From contig CANQBH010000023.1 in the NCBI GenBank assembly GCA_947589155.1, positions 1 through 33,494 of the forward strand: a stretch of 33,494 nucleotides of DNA, read 5' to 3'. Made by a program: the position numbers and the translations under genes. Shown piece by piece: positions 8,676 through 15,824 of this stretch; position 1 is the stretch's first letter; every line of letters starts with the position of its first letter. The notes beneath the pieces were generated by a model. It was not told where the DNA came from and ran no database searches. It saw only the letters and a program-made list of their open reading frames with translations. This DNA is from an uncultured Lachnospiraceae bacterium (GTDB lineage: Bacteria > Bacillota > Clostridia > Lachnospirales > Lachnospiraceae).

Positions 8676-8691
8676 TTATCTATGCTATAAT
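8662..8691 (+). promoter_or_regulatory. Promoter for the coaE gene group
   Basis: TTGTTT (8662-8667), 18-base spacer, TATAAT (8686-8691), with TG one base upstream of the -10 (TGCTATAAT). Transcription would start near 8698, some 17 bases before the coaE ATG. Five plus-strand genes follow closely (8715-13936) and probably use it. Confidence 0.75.
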
Positions 8692-8714
8692 GAAAACCGT
8701 ATGGAGAAAACGGT

Positions 8715-9329
8715 ATGGAACTGATCGGACTGACCGGAGGCGCGGGCGCGGGAAAGAGCGCCATCCTGTCTTATCTTTGCGACCGTTACAACGCCCGCGT
8801 CATGCAGGCGGATCGGATCGCCGAAGAACTCATGCAAAAGGGAACGGAATGTAACCGGCGGCTCGCAGAGGCGTTTCAGGGATACGGCGTCTTTTTGAGC
8901 GACGGCACGCCGGATCGCGGCAGACTCGCGGAACTGATCTTCCGCGAGCCGAAGATGCGTCTGCGGATCAATGAGATCGTACATCCCGCGGTCAAAGAAT
9001 ATGTGATCGCCGAAGCAGACCGCGAAAAAAAGGCCGGAAGGTTTTCCTATCTGTTTCTGGAAGCGGCGCTTTTGCTGGAAGACGGATACGACCGGATCTG
9101 CGACGAGATCTGGTATATCTACGCCTCGGAAGACGTTCGGGCAAGGCGGCTGCAAAAGACGCGCGGTTATTCCGATGAAAAGATCAGGGGGATCTTTGCA
9201 AGCCAGCTGCCGGAGGAAGAATTCCGCAGGCGCTGCCGCCATGTGATCGATAATAACGGAACAAAAGAAGCGGCCTTTGCGCAGATCGACAGGCTGTTGC
9301 GGAATGGCAGAAACCAGTCCATAGAGTAG
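8715..9329 (+). CDS. coaE: Dephospho-CoA kinase (CoaE)
   Basis: Last step of CoA synthesis: phosphorylates the 3'-hydroxyl of dephospho-CoA with ATP. The 204-residue P-loop kinase shows the Walker A segment GLTGGAGAGKSAI at residues 5-17, the QADRIAEELM segment (normally D-A-D-x-I) near 32-41, and INEIVHPAVKEYV near 84-96, which holds the conserved His-Pro of the CoA domain. The FLEAALLLEDGYD segment (normally P-L-L-x-E) near 115 and the NNGT near residue 180 also fit. The Asp-Ile segment is changed to QADR, still with the catalytic Asp. Ribosome site GGAGAA lies just upstream. The product complements panBCD and coaBC earlier in the window. The FtsA-like gene starts 13 bases later. Confidence 0.93.
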   Translation: MELIGLTGGAGAGKSAILSYLCDRYNARVMQADRIAEELMQKGTECNRRLAEAFQGYGVFLSDGTPDRGRLAELIFREPKMRLRINEIVHPAVKEYVIAEADREKKAGRFSYLFLEAALLLEDGYDRICDEIWYIYASEDVRARRLQKTRGYSDEKIRGIFASQLPEEEFRRRCRHVIDNNGTKEAAFAQIDRLLRNGRNQSIE

Positions 9330-9342
9330 GAGAGCAGGAACT

Positions 9343-11436
9343 ATGATTGACATCATGCAGACGGAAGATTTTGTATTTGGTTTGGATATCGGAACGAGGA
9401 ACGTCGTCGGCACGGTCGGCTATCTGAAAGACGGCAGTTTTCATGTGATCGCCCAGTGCGTCCGCGAACACCAGACGCGCGCCATGCTGGACGGGCAGAT
9501 CCATGATATCGGCAGGGTCGGGGATACGATCGCCGAGGTCAAAGTGGAACTGGAAGAACAGCTGGAGTCGCCTTTGACGCAGGTGTGTATCGCGGCGGCA
9601 GGCCGCGTGCTGCGCACCGTTACGACCCGCGTCGCTTACGAATATGCGGAGGAGACCGTGGTCTCGGCCGACGATCTGCATACGCTTGATCTGATGGGGA
9701 TCGACAAAGCGCAGCGCGAATTAAAAGAAGACGCGGACGACAAAAAATACAAGTTTTACTGCGTGGGCTATTCCGTAGTCCGCTACTATCTGAACGAGGA
9801 GTTGTTCTCGAGCCTCGAAGGGCATAAGGCGGACAAGATCGAAGAAGATATCATCGTGACCTTCCTTCCCGAAGACGTTGTGGACGGGCTGTATTCCGCG
9901 GTGGAACGCGCGGGCCTGCAGGTCGCGAACCTGACGCTGGAGCCGATCGCCGCGATCAACGTCGCCATTCCCGAAAATTTCCGTATGCTCAACATCGCGC
10001 TCGTGGATGTGGGGGCGGGCACGTCCGATATCTGCGTGACAAAGGACGGCAGTATCATCGCCTACGGCATGATCCCATGCGCCGGAGACGAACTGACGGA
10101 AGTGATCGTGCAGGAATATCTGGTGGATTTTTCGACGGCGGAGCAGATCAAACTGGACTCCTCCTCGCAGGATGAGATCGAATATGAGGACATCATGAGC
10201 ATCCGCCATAAGATCAAGGCGGCGGACGTCTGGAAACTGACGGAACCGGTGCGCGAAAAGATGACCTCTGAAGTCGCGGAAAAGATCAAGGAACTCAACG
10301 GCGGCAGATCCGTCAGCGCGGCCTTTGTCGTGGGCGGCGGCGGAAAGATCCACGGCTACACGGAATCGCTTGCGAAGAAACTCGACGTCATTCCGGAGCG
10401 CGTGGCGCTGCGCGGCGAGGAAGTCATGAAAAACGTGCTCTTTGAACAGGGCGACGTCAAAAAAGACCCGCTGCTCGTTACGCCGATCGGAATCTGCCTG
10501 AATTATTACGAACAAAAGAACAACTTCATCATGATCCGCTTCAACGGCGAGATGATGAAACTCTATGACAACGGCAGCCTGACGATCGTGGACGCCGCCA
10601 TGCAGGCGGGGCTCGCGACGGAAGAACTGTTCCCGCGCCGCGGGGAGGCGATCCACTTTACCGTCAACGGTACGCCGCGGATGGCGCGGGGCAGCGAAGG
10701 CGAATCGGCGGTCGTCAAGATGAACGGCGTCTCCGTCGGCATGAACACGCCGCTGGAATTTAACTGCGACGTTACGATCGAGCCGTCCACGTCCGGCGCG
10801 GCGGCGGTTTATACGATCGAGCAGTTGGACGAATATACCGGCAGCACGGTCGGCTTCATCGTCAACAACCGCCATGTGACCTGTCCGAAGTTCGTCGAGG
10901 TCAACGGCAGTCTGGAGCCGGGCACATACGAGATCAAAGAGGGCGACGTGATCGAAACGCGCAGTTTCTACACGGTCGGCCAGCTCGCGGAGTTCATGGA
11001 CGTGGAGGTCGATCCGGATTACGAGATCATGGTCAACAACCGTCCCGCGACCATGGATACGCTGATTTATGAGAATTTCTCGATCGACTGGGTCGTTCTT
11101 TCGTTCGGCGCCGGAGAAGTGCCGCAGGCCGAGGAAAAGCCGGACGGCGGGGAGACGGACGAAGAAGCGCCGCAGGAATTGGTGGACGGAACGGAAAGCG
11201 CGCAGAGCCCTGCAAACGAACCGCCTTCGGGGATCCGGATCACCGTCAACGGCGAGGAAGTCTTCCTGCGCGGCAAAGAAAATTATATTTTTGTGGACGT
11301 ATTTAACGAGATCTCCTTCGACGTCAACAGCGGCGGCGGAAGGCCGGTCGTCACGACCGTCAACGGAGAGCCGTGCAGTTATACGCAGCCCCTTCACGAA
11401 GGCGATGCGGTGACGCTCGGCTGGAAAGAGTCATAA
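9343..11436 (+). CDS. FtsA-like ATPase with long C-terminal extension
   Basis: An actin-fold (ASKHA) protein of 697 residues, far longer than classical FtsA (about 420). The N-terminal half shows the phosphate-1 loop FGLDIGTRNVVGTVG (12-26), an SHS2/1C-like insert around 80-170 typical of FtsA and PilM, phosphate-2 IALVDVGAGTSDICV (about 215-229) and the adenosine motif AFVVGGGGKIHGYTESL (about 327-343). The half after about residue 390 is different. It contains eight short NG/NN turns such as RFNGEMM, FTVNGTPR, FIVNNRHV, IMVNNRPA, ITVNGEEV and TTVNGEPC, and ends in PLHEGDAVTLGW, which looks like repeated beta-grasp (ThiS-like) modules with an acidic linker near 595-630. Annotated homologues are usually called FtsA-domain proteins. 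I infer a membrane or cell-envelope scaffold, not necessarily the divisome FtsA. AGGAGAG precedes the ATG. The stop is two bases from the next gene. Confidence 0.8.
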   Translation: MIDIMQTEDFVFGLDIGTRNVVGTVGYLKDGSFHVIAQCVREHQTRAMLDGQIHDIGRVGDTIAEVKVELEEQLESPLTQVCIAAAGRVLRTVTTRVAYEYAEETVVSADDLHTLDLMGIDKAQRELKEDADDKKYKFYCVGYSVVRYYLNEELFSSLEGHKADKIEEDIIVTFLPEDVVDGLYSAVERAGLQVANLTLEPIAAINVAIPENFRMLNIALVDVGAGTSDICVTKDGSIIAYGMIPCAGDELTEVIVQEYLVDFSTAEQIKLDSSSQDEIEYEDIMSIRHKIKAADVWKLTEPVREKMTSEVAEKIKELNGGRSVSAAFVVGGGGKIHGYTESLAKKLDVIPERVALRGEEVMKNVLFEQGDVKKDPLLVTPIGICLNYYEQKNNFIMIRFNGEMMKLYDNGSLTIVDAAMQAGLATEELFPRRGEAIHFTVNGTPRMARGSEGESAVVKMNGVSVGMNTPLEFNCDVTIEPSTSGAAAVYTIEQLDEYTGSTVGFIVNNRHVTCPKFVEVNGSLEPGTYEIKEGDVIETRSFYTVGQLAEFMDVEVDPDYEIMVNNRPATMDTLIYENFSIDWVVLSFGAGEVPQAEEKPDGGETDEEAPQELVDGTESAQSPANEPPSGIRITVNGEEVFLRGKENYIFVDVFNEISFDVNSGGGRPVVTTVNGEPCSYTQPLHEGDAVTLGWKES

Positions 11437-11438
11437 CA

Positions 11439-12236
11439 ATGGAACTGTTTAGCATAGCAAGCGGCAGCAGCGGCAACTGTATCTGCGTCGGCGACGAGGA
11501 GATCCATGTGATGATCGACGCCGGAATCAGCGGCCGCCGTATCGAAAGCGGAATGAACACGTTCGGCTATACGACGTCCGACATGGCGGGGATCCTGCTG
11601 ACGCATGAACACAGCGACCATACCGCGGGACTCGGCGTGGTCGCCAGAAAATACGGGCTGCCCATCTACGGCACGGCTGGAACGATCGAGCGCGTCCGTT
11701 CCGCCGCATCGCTGGGGACGATCGATCCGGGACTGTTTCACGTCATCCGCGCCGGAGAGGAATTTTCACTGGGAAGTTTGAGCGTCTACCCGATGCCGGT
11801 CTCGCATGACGCGGCGGATCCGGTGGCGTTTTTGATCTCCTCGGGCGAAAAGAAGATCGGCGTGGTGACGGATCTGGGCGTTTATACGGAAGATACGGTG
11901 CAGAGGCTGACGGGGCTTGACGCCGTCCTGCTCGAGGCGAACCACGATATCCATATGCTTCAGGTGGGCTCTTATCCTTACCCGCTCAAGCAGCGGATCT
12001 TAGGCGAGCGGGGACATCTGTCCAACGAGGCGAGCGGACAGCTTCTGGGGCGGATCCTGCACGACGGCATGAAGCAGATCCTCCTCGGGCACCTGAGCAA
12101 GGAAAACAATTTTGCGGAACTGGCGTACGAGACGGTCAGGCTGGAGATCTCTCTGGGAGAGAACCCTTATCGGGGCAGCGATTTTCCGATGGCGGTGGCC
12201 AAGCGGGACGAGGTCTCCGAACGGATCGTGGTCTGA
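11439..12236 (+). CDS. Metallo-beta-lactamase-fold hydrolase, WalJ/YycJ type
   Basis: A 265-residue cytoplasmic metallohydrolase. It opens with FSIASGSSGNCICVG and carries the dimetal signature LLTHEHSDHTAGL at about residues 51-63. MPVSHDAADPVAF (about 118-130), VTDLGVYTE (about 142) and LLEANHD (about 165) add the remaining His and Asp ligands, and GHLSKENN comes near the end (about 218). This arrangement matches the YycJ/WalJ family, reported as a 5' exonuclease linked to the WalRK locus in Bacilli. Here the walRK genes are not adjacent. The start ATG two bases after the FtsA-like stop has only a weak GGAAAG ribosome site about ten bases upstream, so translation may depend on reinitiation. 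Confidence 0.85.
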   Translation: MELFSIASGSSGNCICVGDEEIHVMIDAGISGRRIESGMNTFGYTTSDMAGILLTHEHSDHTAGLGVVARKYGLPIYGTAGTIERVRSAASLGTIDPGLFHVIRAGEEFSLGSLSVYPMPVSHDAADPVAFLISSGEKKIGVVTDLGVYTEDTVQRLTGLDAVLLEANHDIHMLQVGSYPYPLKQRILGERGHLSNEASGQLLGRILHDGMKQILLGHLSKENNFAELAYETVRLEISLGENPYRGSDFPMAVAKRDEVSERIVV

Positions 12237-12267
12237 AACGGTCGCGGGAACGACGAAAGGAAAAGAT

Positions 12268-12546
12268 ATGGAAAAGCAAAAAGCAGTCATTACGGTAGTG
12301 GGAAAAGACACGGTCGGCATCATCGCGGCGATCTGCGCGTTTCTGGCCGAGCACGGAATCAATATTCTGGACATCTCCCAGACGATCGTGCAGGACTATT
12401 TCAACATGATGATGATCGTCGATTTAGAACGGGCGGATCTGCCGTTTGCCCGCTGTCAGGAAGAACTTTCCGTGATCGGGCAGAAGATCGGGGTAGACGT
12501 CAAATGCCAGAGGGAGGAGATCTTTGAAAAGATGCACCGGATCTGA
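12268..12546 (+). CDS. ACT-domain protein (UPF0237 family)
   Basis: A 92-residue protein made of one ACT ligand-binding domain plus a short tail. Motifs are AVITVVGKDTVGIIAAICAF at the start (beta1-alpha1 with the GI turn), then HGINILDISQTIV and FNMMMIVDLE (beta2-beta3). ACT domains bind small ligands such as amino acids at dimer interfaces. The ligand here is unknown. The ATG at 12268 follows AAAGGA by six bases. An open frame runs upstream into the preceding gene but has no family support. The gene sits 25 bases before a UPF0210 gene, and this pair is conserved in many Firmicutes and some archaea, so the ACT protein probably regulates or partners that protein. Confidence 0.9.
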   Translation: MEKQKAVITVVGKDTVGIIAAICAFLAEHGINILDISQTIVQDYFNMMMIVDLERADLPFARCQEELSVIGQKIGVDVKCQREEIFEKMHRI

Positions 12547-12571
12547 GCGCGGCAAGGAATAAGGAAAAATT

Positions 12572-13936
12572 ATGATAAACATTTGGGAAGTCAACGAAAC
12601 AAATAAAATGGTGGAGCAGGAAAACCTCGACGTGCGCACGATCACGGCGGGGATCAGCCTGCTTGACTGCACGGACAGCGATCTGGACCGGCTGAACGAA
12701 AAGGTCTATGAAAAGATCGTCTCCGTCGCCCGCGATCTGGTGCGGGTCGGAGAGGAGATCGAGCGGGATTACTGTATCCCGATCGTCAACAAGCGGATCT
12801 CGGTCACGCCGATCTCGCTGGTCGGCGCGTCCGTCTGCCGTTCGCCGGAGGATTACGTTACGCTGGCAAAGACGATGGACAGGGCGGCGCGGACGCTGGG
12901 CGTCAATTTCATCGGCGGCTATTCGGCGCTGGTCTCCAAAGGCATGGCAGGATTCGACGAGTATCTGATCCGTTCCATTCCGCAGGTGCTGTCGGAGACG
13001 GAATATGTATGCAGTTCCGTCAACGTCGGTTCCACCCGCACCGGAATCGATATGGACGCGGTGCGGCTGATGGGGGAGATGATCCGCGAGACCGCGGAGC
13101 GCACGAAGGAGCGCGATTCGATCGGCTGCGCAAAACTTGTGGTCTTTTGCAACGCGCCGGACGACAACCCGTTTATGGCGGGCGCGTTCCACGGCGTGAC
13201 GGAAACGGACGCGGTCATCCATGTCGGCGTCAGCGGCCCGGGCGTGGTAAAAAAAGCATTGGAGGAAGTGCGCGGCAGCGATTTTGAGACGCTCTGCGAG
13301 ACGATCAAAAAGACCGCGTTTAAGGTGACGCGCGTCGGCCAGTTGGTCGCGCAGGAAGCCTCCCGCCGTCTGCATATCCCGTTCGGGATCATCGACCTTT
13401 CGCTTGCGCCGACGCCCGCGGTGGGAGACAGCGTTGCGGGGATCTTAGAGGAGATCGGTCTGGAATACGCGGGCGCGCCGGGCACGACGGCGGCGCTGGC
13501 GCTGCTCAACGATCAGGTAAAGAAGGGCGGCGTGATGGCGTCTTCCTATGTCGGAGGGCTCAGCGGCGCGTTCATTCCGGTCAGCGAGGATCAGGGCATG
13601 ATCGAAGCGGTGCAGGCCGGCGCGCTGACGCTTGAAAAACTGGAAGCCATGACCTGCGTCTGCTCCGTGGGCCTTGATATGATCGCGGTCCCGGGCGCGA
13701 CGACGGCGGAATCTTTGTCGGGGATCATCGCCGACGAGATGGCGATCGGCATGATCAATCAAAAGACGACCGCGGTACGCCTGATTCCGGTGATCGGCAA
13801 GGACGTCGGGGAAGAAGCGGAATTTGGGGGATTGCTGGGACGCGCGCCGATCATGCCGGTCAATCCTTACGGCTGCGGGGATTTCATCCGCCGCAAGGGA
13901 CGCATACCGGCGCCGGTCCACAGTTTTAAGAACTGA
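12572..13936 (+). CDS. UPF0210 / DUF711 (PFL-like family) protein
   Basis: A 454-residue protein of the DUF711 family (PF05167), whose structure is related to pyruvate formate-lyase and glycyl-radical barrels but which lacks the glycyl-radical loop. Recognisable segments are [16 protein letters not shown] near the N-terminus, [14 protein letters not shown] (about 112-125), [18 protein letters not shown] (about 148-165), [14 protein letters not shown] (about 219-232), [18 protein letters not shown] (about 273) and [18 protein letters not shown] (about 367). Length is normal and no lesion is seen. Its biochemical role is not established. AAGGAATAAGGAA provides the ribosome site. It follows the ACT gene and converges on the ABC-F gene with an 11-base gap. 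Confidence 0.92.
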   Translation: MINIWEVNETNKMVEQENLDVRTITAGISLLDCTDSDLDRLNEKVYEKIVSVARDLVRVGEEIERDYCIPIVNKRISVTPISLVGASVCRSPEDYVTLAKTMDRAARTLGVNFIGGYSALVSKGMAGFDEYLIRSIPQVLSETEYVCSSVNVGSTRTGIDMDAVRLMGEMIRETAERTKERDSIGCAKLVVFCNAPDDNPFMAGAFHGVTETDAVIHVGVSGPGVVKKALEEVRGSDFETLCETIKKTAFKVTRVGQLVAQEASRRLHIPFGIIDLSLAPTPAVGDSVAGILEEIGLEYAGAPGTTAALALLNDQVKKGGVMASSYVGGLSGAFIPVSEDQGMIEAVQAGALTLEKLEAMTCVCSVGLDMIAVPGATTAESLSGIIADEMAIGMINQKTTAVRLIPVIGKDVGEEAEFGGLLGRAPIMPVNPYGCGDFIRRKGRIPAPVHSFKN

Positions 13937-13947
13937 AAAAAAGACGG

Positions 13948-15579
13948 TTAATTGTCTTCCTCCGTCATGGAGTAGACGGTGCGCTTGCGCGCCATTTCGT
14001 CGCTTTCAAGATATTCGTCGTAGGTCGTGATCTTGTCGACCATCCTGCCGTCCGGCAGGATTTCGATGATCCGGTTCGCCGTCGTCTGGACAAACTGATG
14101 ATCCCGGGAAGAAAAAATCACGACGCCCGGGAATTTGATCAGGCCGTTGTTGAGCGCGGTGATCGATTCCATATCCAGATGGTCGGTCGGTTCGTCCAGC
14201 AGAAGGACGTTGGACGCTTCGATCATCATGCGTGAAAGGAGCACCCGTACTTTTTCGCCGCCGGAGAGCACCTTCATTTTCTTTACGCCGTCTTCACCGG
14301 CAAAGAGCATCCGTCCGAGGAAGCCGCGGACATAGGTCGCGTCCTTGATCTCGGAATACTGCGTCAGCCAGTCCACGATCACGTCTTCCGTATCGAAGAT
14401 CTGCGTGTTATCCTTCGGGAAATAGGACTGCGACGTCGTCACGCCCCATTTATACCGGCCTTCGTCCGGTTCCATCTCCCCCGCAAGGATCTGAAACAGC
14501 ACGGTCTTGGCGCGTTCGTTCGCGCCTACGAGGGCGACCTTGTCTTCCCGTCCCAGATGAAAACTGAGATGGTCGAGGATCAGCTCGCCGTCGATGCTTT
14601 TCGTCAGATCTTCCACTTCCAGCACTTCGTTTCCGATCTCGCGCTGCGGCCGGAAATCGATATACGGATATTTGCGGCTGGACGGCCGTATCTCCTCGAG
14701 TTCGATCTTTTCCAGCGCGCGCTTTCGCGAGGTGGCCTGCTTGGACTTGGAAGCGTTGGCGGAGAAGCGCGAGATAAATTCCTGAAGTTCCTTGATCTTC
14801 TCCTCTTTCTTTTTGTTGGCTTCCTTCATCTGCTTCATGAGCAGCTGGGAAGACTCGTACCAGAAATCATAGTTGCCCGCATAAAGCTGGATCTTGCCGT
14901 AGTCGATGTCCGCCGTATGGGTGCAGACCTTGTTTAGGAAATAGCGGTCGTGGGAGACGACGATGACGGTGTTGTCAAAGTTGATCAGAAATTCTTCCAG
15001 CCACGCGATCGCATCCAGATCCAGATGGTTGGTCGGTTCGTCCAAAAGCAGGACGTCCGGGTTTCCGAAAAGGGCCTTTGCCAGCAGCACCTTGACCTTC
15101 TGCGCGCCGGTCAGTTCGGACATCAGTAAACTGTGCGTTTCGGTCTCCACGCCGAGGCCGTTGAGCAGCGTGGCGGCGTCGCTCTCCGCGTTCCATCCGT
15201 CCATGTCGGCAAATTCCGCTTCCAGTTCGCTGGCGCGGATGCCGTCCTCGTCGGAAAAGTCCTCCTTCATATAGATGGCGTCCTTTTCTTTCATGATGTC
15301 GTAGAGACGGCGGTTGCCCATGATGACGGTGTCGATGACCGGAAAACCGTCGTATTTGAAATGATTCTGCTCCAGAAAGGAAAGACGCTGGCCGGGCGTG
15401 ATGATCACGTCGCCGCCGGTCGGCTCCAGCTGGCCGGAAAGGATCTTGAGGAACGTGGACTTTCCGGCGCCGTTCGCGCCGATGAGGCCGTAGCAGTTCC
15501 CTTCCGTGAATTTTATGTTCACATCTTCAAACAGCGCCTTTTTTCCCAGACGCAGGGTGATATTGCTTGCCTGTATCAT
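13948..15579 (-). CDS. ABC-F family ATPase (YkpA/YbiT-like) with a degenerate second site
   Basis: Soluble tandem-ABC protein of 543 residues, of the ribosome-associated ABC-F class. There are no membrane helices. NBD1 has an intact Walker A (GANGAGKST, about residues 36-44), Walker B VLLLDEPTNHLD and switch SHDRYF, but a non-standard signature LTGAQK. The linker of about residues 235-290 is Lys/Glu-rich, as expected for the P-site tRNA interaction motif. NBD2 has a standard signature LSGGEK and Walker B VLLLDEPTDHLD, but its Walker A reads GANERAKT (14503-14526 on the plus strand) and its switch reads SSRDHQF with Arg where His is usual. The two sets of deviations meet in one composite ATP site. 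AAGGAG seven bases upstream supports the start. Function is likely translational and not drug export. Confidence 0.92.
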   Translation of the reverse strand: MIQASNITLRLGKKALFEDVNIKFTEGNCYGLIGANGAGKSTFLKILSGQLEPTGGDVIITPGQRLSFLEQNHFKYDGFPVIDTVIMGNRRLYDIMKEKDAIYMKEDFSDEDGIRASELEAEFADMDGWNAESDAATLLNGLGVETETHSLLMSELTGAQKVKVLLAKALFGNPDVLLLDEPTNHLDLDAIAWLEEFLINFDNTVIVVSHDRYFLNKVCTHTADIDYGKIQLYAGNYDFWYESSQLLMKQMKEANKKKEEKIKELQEFISRFSANASKSKQATSRKRALEKIELEEIRPSSRKYPYIDFRPQREIGNEVLEVEDLTKSIDGELILDHLSFHLGREDKVALVGANERAKTVLFQILAGEMEPDEGRYKWGVTTSQSYFPKDNTQIFDTEDVIVDWLTQYSEIKDATYVRGFLGRMLFAGEDGVKKMKVLSGGEKVRVLLSRMMIEASNVLLLDEPTDHLDMESITALNNGLIKFPGVVIFSSRDHQFVQTTANRIIEILPDGRMVDKITTYDEYLESDEMARKRTVYSMTEEDN

Positions 15580-15630
15580 ATCGGACTCCTTGCATTGCTT
15601 TTTTTCGCGCGTGACCGCGCTATCGCTTCT

Positions 15631-15658
15631 ATTTTATCGTATATTTTCTATTTTTCAA
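15631..15658 (-). promoter_or_regulatory. Promoter for the ABC-F gene
   Basis: Read on the minus strand: TTGAAA (15653-15658), 16-base spacer, TAAAAT (15631-15636) in an AT-rich stretch. It places the transcript start about 45 bases before the ATG at 15579. Confidence 0.6.
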
Positions 15659-15700
15659 GCGCGTGTATGAAAAATAAAACAGAAAATTGAAAGATTATTA

Positions 15701-15729
15701 TTGATTTTATCCGAAAAATTTCTTAAACT
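15701..15729 (+). promoter_or_regulatory. Candidate nifJ promoter
   Basis: TTGATT (15701-15706), 17-base spacer, TAAACT (15724-15729). This is divergent from the ABC-F promoter, with about 40 bases between them. It would leave a leader of roughly 90 bases before the nifJ ATG. The hexamers are only moderate for a gene expected to be highly expressed, so another start site is possible. Confidence 0.4.
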
Positions 15730-15824
15730 TGAAAGCGGAAGGCTTGAGTTTGTCCGTCTTTCTTTTTGGAGAGGCGCGGCGGACTTTGGCACATAGAGGA
15801 ACTATCATAATAGGAGGAAATGTC

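Noticed and set aside
9721-11397. 558-codon minus-strand open frame opposite the FtsA-like gene
   Set aside because: It mirrors the coding frame of a clear ATPase gene, has an Arg/Asp/His-rich composition with no domain, and no ribosome site. GC-rich codon use removes antisense stops.
13934-13965. AAGAC...GTCTT inverted repeat between UPF0210 and ABC-F as a terminator
   Set aside because: Only a 5-bp AT-containing stem with an 8-base loop, and the T-run is poor on both strands. It is too weak to call.
15729-15824. 32-codon in-frame extension of nifJ from a TTG
   Set aside because: It has no ribosome site, while the ATG at 15825 has a strong AGGAGG and begins at the conserved PFOR N-terminus.
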